64,000 nt of DNA from assembly GCA_963737545.1 (NCBI GenBank), contig CAVTTH010000004.1, positions 450,514 through 514,513 on the forward strand, given 5' to 3'. Position numbers and translations under genes: made by a program. The notes beneath the pieces were generated by a model. That model made no database searches, was not told the DNA's origin, and saw only the letters and a list, made by a program, of their open reading frames with translations. This DNA comes from CAVTTH01 sp963737545. Lineage in GTDB: Bacteria > Verrucomicrobiota > Verrucomicrobiia > Chthoniobacterales > UBA10450. Below are positions 26,852 through 35,545 of the stretch, in pieces (position 1 is the first letter of the stretch; each line of letters starts with the position of its first letter).

Positions 26852-27043
26852 ATGCCTGCCAAATCAAAAAAACAGCAGATGGCCGCGGGAGCTGCGCTGG
26901 CAGCAAAGCGCGGGAAACGATCGAAGTCGTCGCTCAAGGGCGCTTCCAAACAGATGGTGCGATCAATGAGCGAAAAACAGTTGCGCGATTTTGCGAAAAC
27001 CAAGCGCAAAAAGTTGCCGACGAAGAAGGACCGCAAAAAATAG
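26852..27043 (+). CDS. DUF3008-family small basic protein
   Basis: A 63-residue very basic protein: 'MPAKSKKQQMAAGAALAAKR' followed by 'SLKGASKQMVRSMSEKQLRD' and a Lys-rich end. This is the complete DUF3008 pattern. It probably binds nucleic acid, as its charge suggests, but nothing is established. It stands alone between divergent and co-directional neighbours. Confidence 0.85.
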   Translation: MPAKSKKQQMAAGAALAAKRGKRSKSSLKGASKQMVRSMSEKQLRDFAKTKRKKLPTKKDRKK

Positions 27044-27186
27044 TCTAGGGGCGGGGGCAGAATCGCGCATCCGGGGCATTTTAAGACCTGGCACAGCTCC
27101 CAGTCAGTCCCGGCCCTTCGACGTTATCCGCGCTTTTCCCTTTGCGGCTCATGTAGTTTTCCGGTTCCGGTGCTATATTGGCGGAC

Positions 27187-27522
27187 ATGGAAACGCCTCA
27201 AATTACCGCCTACCTGAAAACCGTCTGCGGCTGGAGCGCCGGCGTGCGCGCCGTGCTGGCCAAGTACAATCTCAATTACACCGAGAAAGACATCATCCAG
27301 AACCCGGCATTTCGCTGGGAAATGGAAACGAAGAGCGGGCAACCGCTTTCGCCGTGTGTCGAGATTAACGGCAACATGCTCGCCGACATCAGCGGCGAGG
27401 AAGTGGAACAGTATCTAATTGAGAACAAACTGGTGCAGCCGAACGATGTCGATGCGGGTGTTCCCACGAATGCTCCTTGTGCAACGGAACAGCATGAGGC
27501 TGCGGTCAAGCTTCGACTCTGA
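27187..27522 (+). CDS. Glutaredoxin-like protein
   Basis: About 111 residues with a thioredoxin fold of glutaredoxin type: 'ITAYLKTVCGWSAGVRAVLA', 'YTEKDIIQNPAFRWEM', 'PLSPCVEINGNMLADISGEE'. The active site is C-G-W-S in place of the usual CPYC or CGFS, and the cis-Pro segment reads 'SPCVEI'. It is a single-Cys type site, so iron-sulphur handling or glutathione-dependent chemistry are both possible. The start is either the ATG at 27187 or an in-frame one at 27178. Confidence 0.8.
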   Translation: METPQITAYLKTVCGWSAGVRAVLAKYNLNYTEKDIIQNPAFRWEMETKSGQPLSPCVEINGNMLADISGEEVEQYLIENKLVQPNDVDAGVPTNAPCATEQHEAAVKLRL

Positions 27523-27656
27523 TCGCGCTCGCGGCCTAAGCAACCACAGCTCCCGGTTTAGCTGGGCTCATCCACGCTCGTCGCGACGGAGTACCGTGAT
27601 TGCATCGACGAACTTTCCTCCGAACCGATCCCACCCTAGGTTGTCTTCTACTTCGG

Positions 27657-29834
27657 ATGAAAATTTTTGCTCGGACTCGAGCGCCGAAAGCTGCCTCCGC
27701 GAAGAACAAGCGTAAACGCCGATTCGGCTGGAAGCTGACGCTGGCCGGAATCATTCTAGCCGGCGGGATCGGGGTTCTGGCCTTCTATGCCGTCTGGGCA
27801 CAGACCTTCGACATGACGAGGCTGGGCGCAATGCCCGAGCGCAACACCGTCTTCGATGTCGATGGGAAAATCTACAGCCGGCTTGCCGGCGCGAATCGTC
27901 TCCGGGTTTCGCTCAATGAAGTCTCGCCTTATTTCATCGATGCGTTGCTGGCTCGCGAGGACACGCGGTTTTATCAGCACGGCGGCATTGATCCGCGCGG
28001 AATTGCCCGCGCACTTTACCGCGACATTCTCACCCTCTCGACCAAAGAAGGAGCGAGCAGCATCACGCAACAGGTCGCGCGCAACAGTCTTCCACTCGGC
28101 GGCCGCAACATCAGCCGAAAGTTGCTCGAAGCGATGGTGGCGCTCCGGATCGAGCGCATTTTTACAAAACAGCAGATCCTCGAGCTCTACGTCAACCGCA
28201 TCTATTTCGGCTCCGGTTGTTACGGAATCGAAACTGCGTCGCAGGCCTATTTCGGCAAGAACGCTTCGAAGCTCAATCTGTCCGAAGCTGCCTTGCTCGC
28301 CGGCTTGATTCGGAGCCCGAATCGTTTTTCGCCGCTCAAGAATCCGGAGGGCGCGGCTGTGCAACGGGACACCGTTCTCGATCGGATGCTGGAATTGAAA
28401 AAGATTTCCACCGCGCAAATGCGGGAGGCAAAGCTGACCAGGGTGACATCGCGTCCGCGCCGCCTGCCGCTTATACAGGAGAACTACGCGATGGACGCGG
28501 TGCAACGGGATTTGAATCTGCTCCTTACCCAGGACCAGGTCGATAACGGCGGACTTTTTATCTACACGACACTTGATCCCGTGGTGCAGAATGCGGCGGC
28601 CGAAGCAATCGAGAAACAACTCTCAAAAATCGAGCGCGAGCCCGGATTTCGTCATCCGCTGAAGGCAAATTATCAGCCACCGGTCGACGGAGAAGATAAT
28701 TCGATGCCTTACCTCGAAGGCGCACTTGTCGCGATCGACAACAACAGCGGCGGCGTCCGCGCGCTCGTCGGCGGTCGCGACTACAAGCAGAGCAAATTCA
28801 ATCGTGCGCTGGCGCCGGCCAATCGTCAGATCGGCTCGGCCTTTAAGCCTTTTGTTTACACGCTGGCATTCATGCACGGCCTCCTTCCCGGCGGCGCGGT
28901 GAGCGACGGGCCGATCGAGCCGGGAGAAATCGCAGGCGCGGGTAATTGGTCGCCCGGAAATTCCGACGGAAAATACGGCGGCATCCAACCGGTCTCGTAC
29001 GGTCTGATTCATTCGCGCAACACGATGAGCGTGCGCGTAGGTGAATTCGCCGGTCTCGATGATGTCCAAAAAATCGCGACGACGCTCGGCCTGAGCGAAA
29101 ACATTCCGCACGGCGCCGCCATTTACATCGGTTCGTTTGAGACGGATCTGAAGGATCTGACCAGCGCCTACACCGTTTTTCCCAACGCGGGGGTGCGGAA
29201 GCAATCCTACATCATCGAGCGAATCGATGACGCCGATCACAATCCGATTTACCGCGCGGCGCATATCACGCTTCCGGCGCTCGACCCGAGTGCGACCTGG
29301 ATGACCTCGCAATTGATGGAGCAAGTGATGATCAGCGGCACGGCCGCCGCTGCCCGCTCGTTAGGATTCAAACTGCCCGCTGCTGGAAAAACCGGGACGA
29401 CCAACGATTTCAAGGACGCCTGGTTTGTTGGTTACACCACTTCGATGACCTGCGGAGTTTGGGTTGGATTCGATCAACCGGTTACGATCATTCCGCGCGG
29501 ATACGGCGCGGCGCTCGCTCTGCCGGTCTGGACGCAAGTCATGAACAAAGCGGCGCAGCGTTATCCGGCAAAGGATTTCCAACCAACGGTCCAACTGCAG
29601 CACGCCACCGTCTGTTCCATCTCAAATGCGATTGCGACGGACGGTTGCATCGCGGCCGGCACTGCATACGACATTGTTCTGCCGGTGGATAAAATCCCGC
29701 GCGGCAGTTGTCAGGTGCATGGTGGAACGCCCCTCCTGGTTGGACAAAAACTCCAGCAAGTCGGTCAGAAAGTGGAAGCAGCTCCGCGGAACATCTTTCA
29801 GTCTTTCCGTCGATTCTTCACCGGAAAAAAGTAA
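27657..29834 (+). CDS. Class A penicillin-binding protein (PBP1A-like)
   Basis: A 725-residue bifunctional peptidoglycan synthase. One TM helix follows a basic N-terminus ('KLTLAGIILAGGIGVLAFYA'). The GT51 glycosyltransferase domain has 'LLAREDTRFYQHGGIDPRGI' with the catalytic Glu, and 'GASSITQQVARNSLPL'. The transpeptidase domain has SxxK in 'RQIGSAFKPFVYTLAF', SxN in 'IHSRNTMSVRVGEF' and KTG in 'AAGKTGTTNDFKDAWFVGY'. The C-terminal tail is short. Start chosen at ATG 27657; the frame is open from 27600. It builds the cell wall at the outer face of the inner membrane. Confidence 0.92.
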   Translation: MKIFARTRAPKAASAKNKRKRRFGWKLTLAGIILAGGIGVLAFYAVWAQTFDMTRLGAMPERNTVFDVDGKIYSRLAGANRLRVSLNEVSPYFIDALLAREDTRFYQHGGIDPRGIARALYRDILTLSTKEGASSITQQVARNSLPLGGRNISRKLLEAMVALRIERIFTKQQILELYVNRIYFGSGCYGIETASQAYFGKNASKLNLSEAALLAGLIRSPNRFSPLKNPEGAAVQRDTVLDRMLELKKISTAQMREAKLTRVTSRPRRLPLIQENYAMDAVQRDLNLLLTQDQVDNGGLFIYTTLDPVVQNAAAEAIEKQLSKIEREPGFRHPLKANYQPPVDGEDNSMPYLEGALVAIDNNSGGVRALVGGRDYKQSKFNRALAPANRQIGSAFKPFVYTLAFMHGLLPGGAVSDGPIEPGEIAGAGNWSPGNSDGKYGGIQPVSYGLIHSRNTMSVRVGEFAGLDDVQKIATTLGLSENIPHGAAIYIGSFETDLKDLTSAYTVFPNAGVRKQSYIIERIDDADHNPIYRAAHITLPALDPSATWMTSQLMEQVMISGTAAAARSLGFKLPAAGKTGTTNDFKDAWFVGYTTSMTCGVWVGFDQPVTIIPRGYGAALALPVWTQVMNKAAQRYPAKDFQPTVQLQHATVCSISNAIATDGCIAAGTAYDIVLPVDKIPRGSCQVHGGTPLLVGQKLQQVGQKVEAAPRNIFQSFRRFFTGKK

Positions 29835-29952
29835 TAACGTGATGTGACAAGGGGTCTGGAGAGCACACTAACCTCGCGTGCTGGGTTAGGCGTCCCGCCG
29901 AAACAAACTTCACCCTCCAACTGGAGAAACTTAGGAAAATGAAATTGTGAGG

Positions 29953-30723
29953 ATGCCGCGGTTGGCAAAACTAGGCGTCCTATTGTGGCTGGCTCCTTTG
30001 GGTGAAAGTTCCATGATTTCCGCAGAGCCAATGCCGGTGTTCAAACAACCAATCCCGGAATTACGCAAAAGCTCTCAACTGATTCTGGTCCTGGCCCGTG
30101 ATTGGAACGCGACCAAAGCAAAGCTCCATACTTTCGAACGCGATGATGCCGGCAGCTGGAAACCGGCCGGCATCGACTCCGACGTCGTGATCGGGAGAAA
30201 AGGAATGGCGTGGGGAATTGGATTGCATGGTGGTTGCCGGTCCGGCGGGCCGTGCAAACAGGAAGGAGACGAGCGCTCACCCGCCGGCTCCTTTGAACTG
30301 GACGAAGTCTTCGGCGTGGCCAGTGCGCCGCCATCGCACTTTCCCTATCGACAAATCCATGCCGACACGGAAGCGATCGATGATCCGGGTTCGCGTTATT
30401 ACAACCGACTGGTCGATGCCAGGCAACTTCCGCGGAAAGATTGGGCAAGCTCGGAGCACATGTTGCGGATGGACGAAATCTATCGCTTGGGAATAATCGT
30501 TAGGCATAACTGGCGGCAAAAGCCGGACGCCGGTTCATGCATTTTTCTGCACACCTGGCTTGGAGCGGAAGAGGGAACATCAGGCTGCACCGCTATGCCT
30601 GCGCTCGTTCTGCAGAGATTGATTCGCTGGATCGATCAAGCAAAGCAGCCAGTGCTCGTTCAGCTTCCGCTAGCCGAATACCACCGGTTACAATCGAACT
30701 GGAAATTGCCGGGGACGGAATGA
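29953..30723 (+). CDS. Exported L,D-transpeptidase-like (YkuD) protein
   Basis: About 256 residues with an N-terminal signal segment ('RLAKLGVLLWLAPLG'). The YkuD signature is seen as 'GDERSPAGSFEL' (the conserved T/SPxG step), a His in 'IFLHTWLGAEEGTSGCTAMP', and the catalytic Cys in the SGC motif. L,D-transpeptidases cross-link peptidoglycan or attach lipoproteins; the large version with a 'YYNRLVD' middle part resembles the ErfK/YkuD-like proteins of unknown exact substrate. It follows the PBP gene by about 120 bases, so a shared role in wall maturation is plausible. GTG at 29947 is an alternative start. Confidence 0.75.
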   Translation: MPRLAKLGVLLWLAPLGESSMISAEPMPVFKQPIPELRKSSQLILVLARDWNATKAKLHTFERDDAGSWKPAGIDSDVVIGRKGMAWGIGLHGGCRSGGPCKQEGDERSPAGSFELDEVFGVASAPPSHFPYRQIHADTEAIDDPGSRYYNRLVDARQLPRKDWASSEHMLRMDEIYRLGIIVRHNWRQKPDAGSCIFLHTWLGAEEGTSGCTAMPALVLQRLIRWIDQAKQPVLVQLPLAEYHRLQSNWKLPGTE

Positions 30724-30778
30724 CGAATTTACACTCCGGCTCAAACCAACGATTCTTTCGGATTACGACTCGATTGTT

Positions 30779-31216
30779 ATGAAGGACGACAAAGACAACA
30801 TCCAACTCAGTGCGGTGGAAGATCATGATGGGATCCTGACCATTCGTGGCGGCGGCGCGCGACGGAATTGGAATGGCATTCACTACAAGCAGGGTATGTC
30901 GGCAAAGAATGTCGGAACGACCAAACTATCCGCTAATATCGCCACGATCCCGCCGGGCGGCATCGCGTACGCCCACATTCATGTCGGCTTTGAGCTGATC
31001 CTTTATATTCTTGAGGGAAGAGTGCGCCATGAGTTCGGACCCGGCCTGAAGCAAGCTGTGGAAAATCAAGCCGGAGACTTCATCTACATTAAACCCGGCG
31101 TACCTCACGAAGTGTTCAACATGAGTGATACGGAACCCGTTGTCGCTTTCGTGGCCCGTTCCTCGGCCGACGAATGGGACAATATTGTTCCCTACGACCG
31201 CAACCAGGACAGCTGA
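30779..31216 (+). CDS. Cupin-domain protein
   Basis: A 145-residue single cupin barrel. Motif 1 is 'GGIAYAHIHVGFELILYILE', with H-x-H and a Glu, and motif 2 is 'AGDFIYIKPGVPHEVFNMSD', with the later His. These residues would hold one metal ion. The family ranges from sugar isomerases to dioxygenases; the substrate is not readable. It starts 56 bases after the YkuD gene on the same strand. Confidence 0.85.
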   Translation: MKDDKDNIQLSAVEDHDGILTIRGGGARRNWNGIHYKQGMSAKNVGTTKLSANIATIPPGGIAYAHIHVGFELILYILEGRVRHEFGPGLKQAVENQAGDFIYIKPGVPHEVFNMSDTEPVVAFVARSSADEWDNIVPYDRNQDS

Positions 31217-31286
31217 AGAATTTCGCGCCTCGTCATTTCTTTCGATTTTCTTCCAGTAAGAAAAGAGTCGCCGATGGCCGAGGTTC

Positions 31287-32237
31287 CTATGGGCTGTGCT
31301 CCGCGTTGGGCAGATGAGGCCGCATCAAATATTGTCCGCCTGTCGGCTTGACGACGCCTTCTTCTATGCACAAATGATCGAGCAAGAGCAGGACCTCAAA
31401 AAGCGCCTTGGTATCTGCATTCTCCGCGTAAGCGGCCCGGGTTCCCGGAGGCATGACCAGGTGAAGGAAGGCGCCAAATTCCTTCCTCCATTCGATCGTG
31501 AACCAGCGCTCGAAAACCGGAATGATCTCCTCGGACCGGATTTTCTCAAACGGAGAACCAAGTTGACCCGGAATGGGAGTTTTGATTTCTGTGACCGTCT
31601 TCTTGTTGATCCGATTGATGCGGAATTTTTCGGGCAAAAAAGAAAGGAGCTCGTTGATGATGGCAAGACGTTTCGGATCGTATTGCCCCTGAGTTTCCCC
31701 GACGAAGTCGTGAATCCAGAGGTAGCCGCCATCTTTGAGCGCCCGCCAGGTTTGTTCGGCGACGCGCTCCAGAAAGAGAACATGGTGCAGTGAGGTTTGG
31801 GCGACCACCAGGTCGAACTCCTTCGGCGGTAATTCCAGGAAATTCAGATCGCCGACCGCGTAAGTAATGGGGAGGTTCTCTCGTTTTGCCGTCTCCCGCG
31901 CCTCGGCAATCGCCTGCTCGGAGATATCGATGCCGTGGAAACTCTGGCAAATACCGTACCCGAGGAGGGTTCGTTCGAGGCGGCCCGCGCCGCAACCGAG
32001 GGTCAATCCCCTCTCGAATCTAAGCCTTTTTTCCCTGGCTAGTTCAATAAGAGAGGATTGATGACGGGAGACGCGTAATTCCGCGCTTGCTCTTGCATCT
32101 TCGGCTCCCGCTTCCGAATGCGCCAAAGCGGGAAGGATACGTCCCCAGACCTCACTCTCGCGGGCCGCCATCGCGTCGTAGACGCTGCGATCGGCCATGG
32201 CGCGTCCGATGATTTCGCGAGCCTTGTCGTTACTCAT
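31287..32237 (-). CDS. SAM-dependent methyltransferase
   Basis: About 316 residues. The Rossmann core has motif I 'LTLGCGAGRLERTLLGYG', an acidic end of strand 2 in 'FHGIDISEQAIAEAR', 'ITYAVGDLNFLELPPKEFDL' and 'GYLWIHDFVGETQGQ'. A C-terminal region of about 110 residues is probably the substrate domain. Substrate unknown. The start at 32237 is chosen because the duplicated copy at 34419 preserves exactly this start and the next 35 codons. The first 270 bases around the start are repeated downstream of the transposase. Confidence 0.8.
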   Translation of the reverse strand: MSNDKAREIIGRAMADRSVYDAMAARESEVWGRILPALAHSEAGAEDARASAELRVSRHQSSLIELAREKRLRFERGLTLGCGAGRLERTLLGYGICQSFHGIDISEQAIAEARETAKRENLPITYAVGDLNFLELPPKEFDLVVAQTSLHHVLFLERVAEQTWRALKDGGYLWIHDFVGETQGQYDPKRLAIINELLSFLPEKFRINRINKKTVTEIKTPIPGQLGSPFEKIRSEEIIPVFERWFTIEWRKEFGAFLHLVMPPGTRAAYAENADTKALFEVLLLLDHLCIEEGVVKPTGGQYLMRPHLPNAEHSP

Positions 32238-32400
32238 AGCTTGGTTATGAGAGCACAAAAACAGAAAAGGCCATGCCTTATTCTTGTCCTGTTCGTGCTT
32301 CGATTCGTTTCGGATATTGAAAGGTTGCGATTGTTGGCAAGATCGTTGCAACGCGTTGCATTGAGCCGCGTCAGATTTCACCACCTTCTCAAAGGCTCTT
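32125..32400. repeat. Direct repeat, first copy (methyltransferase 5' region)
   Basis: Aligns with 34309-34575 at roughly 85-90 percent by eye. It covers the first 37 or so codons of the methyltransferase and its upstream DNA. The two copies flank the Rhs-tail gene and the RAYT transposase. Confidence 0.75.
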
Positions 32401-32454
32401 CTTGGGTTGATCGCAGTCCACTGTCCGTCAAATCAGGGGGAACCCGATTCTGAC

Positions 32455-32640
32455 ACCTTTCCCCTACGTTGTAATCGTAGCTGAGCGAGTAAACGCCCGC
32501 CAGACAAAGAGAAGAACTCGCCATTAGGCTCTAGTCGCTCTTTCTGTCAAGATATGTTGACTGACCCCTATCTTCTATCCCCGTGGCGAAAGCAACGTCA
32601 TTGGCTCCGGTCTGGACGCATTTCGTCGGACGATCCAGAG
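32455..32640 (-). pseudogene. Rhs-repeat gene relic
   Basis: Two Rhs-type fragments can be read on the minus strand: 'YDVNGNVTKRQNVRQGMDA' followed by 'YDSLDRPTK' (within the tail of the gene at 32531-33196), and 'AGVYSLSYDYNVG' further downstream at about 32460-32510. They are what is left of an Rhs/YD-repeat protein. Confidence 0.5.
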
Positions 32641-33196
32641 AATCATACTCGACGTTGGTTGCATCCATTCCCTGACGGACATTCTGCCGCTTGGTCACGT
32701 TGCCGTTCACATCATAGGTGTAATGGAACCAGGGCGTCGGTCCCCTATTCCCTATTCTATGTTCGGCAAGTACTGTCACTCGCATTATCTTACTGTCAGC
32801 GTCGTTCGGGTCCTCAGGGAATATGATCACGGCACCATACGGGACATCCCATTGCATGGCTCGAACGGCGCCGGTTTCTCGGATGCGCGTGTATGGTCCA
32901 ACGCGCTGGACAACTTCTTTAAGAGTCGTCTCCGGGTCAATAAAACGAAAATGTATGGGCAATGTCGACTTATCCCATCCATCTTTGCCGACATCGACAC
33001 CTCGTAGCCGATCGTCACTATCAATCTGCATGAACCCGCTTATCGTGCCGAATAGCCACAGTAGTAGCAGTACAAAAAGGACGGGAATTTTCCACGCGGG
33101 AAACACCATTCCAACCGTGATGCTAATGGCGCCGGCGACGAAAGCTCCGACAGCATAAGTAATCATGAATCGAACGATTCTTTCCGGAGAAGACAT
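32531..33196 (-). CDS. Small membrane protein with an Rhs-derived tail
   Basis: About 221 residues from Met at 33196. Two TM helices ('MITYAVGAFVAGAISITVGM', 'WKIPVLFVLLLLWLFGTISG') are followed by a soluble domain of about 110 residues ('LPIHFRFIDPETTLKEVVQR', 'PYGAVIIFPEDPNDADSKIM') that I do not recognise. The last 50 residues read as a YD/Rhs repeat: 'YTYDVNGNVTKRQNVRQG' and 'VEYDSLDRPTK'. The original 3' end appears to have been replaced by, or fused to, Rhs-derived sequence. Confidence 0.55.
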   Translation of the reverse strand: MSSPERIVRFMITYAVGAFVAGAISITVGMVFPAWKIPVLFVLLLLWLFGTISGFMQIDSDDRLRGVDVGKDGWDKSTLPIHFRFIDPETTLKEVVQRVGPYTRIRETGAVRAMQWDVPYGAVIIFPEDPNDADSKIMRVTVLAEHRIGNRGPTPWFHYTYDVNGNVTKRQNVRQGMDATNVEYDSLDRPTKCVQTGANDVAFATGIEDRGQSTYLDRKSD

Positions 33197-33301
33197 ATTT
33201 CTACCAGTGATGCATCCACCATTCTTGCACAAAAGGGATGTAGTCCTCAACGATCTCCGGGAGCTCGAGTTGTACTTCAGGATGTTCCGGAAGCAGAGAA
33301 C

Positions 33302-34280
33302 GGGTCAGAGCTAACTATCGACACTGTTGAGCAGATTCGAGACATAACTGGGGCTTCCCATTTTCAGCCGGTTGGCAATCCATTGTCGACTCATGGGTGT
33401 TTGTGTTCGCAGTTGTTGCGCAATCCTTATCTTCAAACCATGTCCTTTGGGCTGTTTGGCCAAATCGATGTCGCGCCAACGCACTCTTGCCAGGGCCTCC
33501 ACCACCATCCTCTCGGCCAGCGCTTCATCAGTTTCCCGCCGCTCCCTCGCTTGTTCTCCTTTGCGTCCAGGCCGGGCCAGCTTATCCGCCAGCCAATCTC
33601 GAAAATCTTCCGTGCCGATCTTCCACTCTCGTCGCATCGACATCTCGTCTGCCGGTTCTAATCGCGCCAGCTTCATTCGCCGTTCAAATTCCCGCCGAGT
33701 TCGCGCGTTATCTTTTGTCAGGCCGTGCTCACCAAGCAACCGATCCACTCGCAGCCATCGGGGCCGCAGTTTCGGTCGCTGGTACTCTCGATAACTACTC
33801 CAACGAAACGATTCCAGCTTCTTGTGGCTCGCCACAATTCCAGCTCGCACCGGATTCAAGTGCACGTAATCGCAAGCACAACGCAAGTAGCCCGGCGACC
33901 GCGCATCGATCAACTGCGACTTGTAGCGGCCCCCAAACAGATGCCCCCAGTGGCGATGCCGCCGATTGAACCGCTGCGTGTACGTGCCCAATAACCATTT
34001 CATTCCCAGAGCCAAGTTGGGCTGAGGCGTTTCTACCACCAGATGAAAATGATTCCTCATCAGACAGTAGGCATGAATTTGCCAGCCAGTCTTTAGACAT
34101 GCTTGCCCAAGGGTGCGCAGAAACTCGGCACGATCCCGATCATCCAGAAAAATCGATTCACGCCGGTCGCCCCGACTCATGATGTGATAAAGCGCACCGG
34201 CGTACTGAATCCGAAGTGGTCGCGGCATCCATCTAGCCTGTCAAAAACTCGCGCGAGTGTCAATAGTTAGCTCTGACCCC
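33302..34280 (-). mobile_element. IS200/IS605-like RAYT element with inverted-repeat ends
   Basis: The element is bounded by GGGTCAGAGCTAACTATCGA at 33302 and its near-exact reverse complement at 34256-34280 (AGTGTCAATAGTTAGCTCTG...). About 22-24 bases match with one difference. The single gene inside is a Y1 transposase. Confidence 0.65.
33311..34228 (-). CDS. REP-associated tyrosine (Y1) transposase
   Basis: A 305-residue single-strand transposase of the RAYT group. The N-terminal Y1 domain has 'ALYHIMSRGDRRESIFLDD', the HUH metal motif in 'CLMRNHFHLVVETPQPNL', and the later helix 'CDYVHLNPVRAGIV' with the probable catalytic Tyr. The C-terminal part (about residues 170-305) is basic and ends in a helix-turn-helix-like segment ('MSRQWIANRLKMGSPSYVSN'), as in many RAYTs. 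These enzymes cut at hairpins of REP sequences. It nearly fills the element at 33302-34280 and may still be active. Confidence 0.9.
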   Translation of the reverse strand: MPRPLRIQYAGALYHIMSRGDRRESIFLDDRDRAEFLRTLGQACLKTGWQIHAYCLMRNHFHLVVETPQPNLALGMKWLLGTYTQRFNRRHRHWGHLFGGRYKSQLIDARSPGYLRCACDYVHLNPVRAGIVASHKKLESFRWSSYREYQRPKLRPRWLRVDRLLGEHGLTKDNARTRREFERRMKLARLEPADEMSMRREWKIGTEDFRDWLADKLARPGRKGEQARERRETDEALAERMVVEALARVRWRDIDLAKQPKGHGLKIRIAQQLRTQTPMSRQWIANRLKMGSPSYVSNLLNSVDS

Positions 34281-34308
34281 GATTCCCGATTCCCGATTCT
34301 CCCGACAA

Positions 34309-34575
34309 GGCGGGAAGGATGTTTCCCCAGACCTCACTCTCACGGGCCGCCATCGCGTCGTAGACGCTGCGATCAGCCATGGCGCGTTCGATGATTTCGC
34401 GAGCCTTGTCATTGCTCATGGATTGTTATGAGAGCACAAAAACGGGAAAGGCCATGTGCTTTTTCTTGTCCCGTTCATGCCTCGATTCACTTCAGATATT
34501 GGAAAGTAGCGCTGTTGCCAAGATTACTGGATCGCGTCGCGTTGAGGCGCGCAAGATTTCACCGCCTTCCCCTAG
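34309..34575 (-). pseudogene. Duplicated 5' end of the methyltransferase gene
   Basis: Bases 34309-34419 on the minus strand encode the first 35 or so residues of the methyltransferase (start MSNDKAREIIERAMADRSVY), then the sequence breaks into CCCGATTCCCGATT repeats next to the transposon end. Upstream DNA to 34575 is also shared with 32238-32400. It is a truncated copy without function. Confidence 0.75.
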
Positions 34576-35528
34576 TGTGCACCGGCCGCCCTTAAGAGCT
34601 CGATAATTTTCGCCTTTTTGCGATCGCGCGCGTACCAGAGAGGGGATTTTCCCCATGCATCCTTGATGTTAACTTTGGCGCCACGTCTGAGAAGTTCGGC
34701 GACTAAATCATCTCGGCCGAGATAAACGGCGGCGAATAAGGGTGTCCAGTTATTTGACTCTCCTTTCTTATTTTGGCCTGCGTGAACATTCACATCAGCC
34801 CCATAATCAAGAAGGAGCTTCACGATGTCGACGTCTGCACTCATAGCGCAGTAGAGCGCGGCGTCGCCCCCCATAGGCTCTCTCGCTTCGGGGTCAGCGC
34901 CTTGCTTCAACAATGCCTCAACTCTGGCTTTATCGTGCAACATGACAGCTTGATACAGTTCCGGAACTGTGATCGCCGGACCAAAGATACCGTTTGGATA
35001 ATAGGCCGGGGTAGCAAATGGCGCTGGTCCCGGTATTTCCTTCAATGGAGAGGCTCCCGCCTTTCCGAGTAGCTCAGCTACTTCTCGATGTTGACGTTGC
35101 ACCGCGTAAAACAACGGGGTTTTGCCGGCCAAATCTAGTGCATTGACGTCTACTTTCTGTTTCAAGAGTTCAGTGACGAGATCGGCGCGGCCGAGGCTCG
35201 CTGCATAAAAGAGCGGGGTCCACCGGGGGCTTGGCATCGAACCAACGTCACTCACACGAACGTTCACGTCCGCTCCAGCGCTAAGAAGTATTTTTGCAAT
35301 CTCAGCGCGCATGAACATCGCTTGATGAAGAGGAGCCCATCCCCAGGCCGTTTTTTCGTTTGGATTCGCTCCTTGTTTCAATAACGCGGTTAGTTTCGCG
35401 CTATCATCTGCTAGGACTGCCTGAAACACGGGGTTCACTTGCCCAAAGAGAGAATCAGGCTCTCCGGTGATTCCACGCAGCGCAGAAAGCGCAAGGAAGA
35501 CGAAGAAGGTAAAGCATCTAATCGTCAT
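34572..35528 (-). CDS. Secreted ankyrin-repeat protein
   Basis: About 318 residues from ATG 35528, with a signal peptide (MTIRCFTFFVFLALSALRGI) and then about eight ankyrin repeats, in two blocks: 'TAWGWAPLHQAMFMRAEIAK', 'RWTPLFYAASLGRADLVTEL', 'AGKTPLFYAVQRQHREVAEL', and after a spacer of about 40 residues 'GDAALYCAMSADVDIVKLLL', 'NWTPLFAAVYLGRDDLVAEL', 'WGKSPLWYARDRKKAKIIEL'. The domain binds other proteins; the partner is unknown. It starts 18 bases after the ABC-F stop on the same strand, so the two may be co-transcribed. Confidence 0.85.
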   Translation of the reverse strand: MTIRCFTFFVFLALSALRGITGEPDSLFGQVNPVFQAVLADDSAKLTALLKQGANPNEKTAWGWAPLHQAMFMRAEIAKILLSAGADVNVRVSDVGSMPSPRWTPLFYAASLGRADLVTELLKQKVDVNALDLAGKTPLFYAVQRQHREVAELLGKAGASPLKEIPGPAPFATPAYYPNGIFGPAITVPELYQAVMLHDKARVEALLKQGADPEAREPMGGDAALYCAMSADVDIVKLLLDYGADVNVHAGQNKKGESNNWTPLFAAVYLGRDDLVAELLRRGAKVNIKDAWGKSPLWYARDRKKAKIIELLRAAGAH

Positions 35529-35545
35529 AGGAGGATACCTCACGC

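Noticed and set aside
26683..27036. N-terminal extension of the DUF3309 frame
   Set aside because: The family is about 46 residues, and a good ribosome-binding site precedes the inner start.
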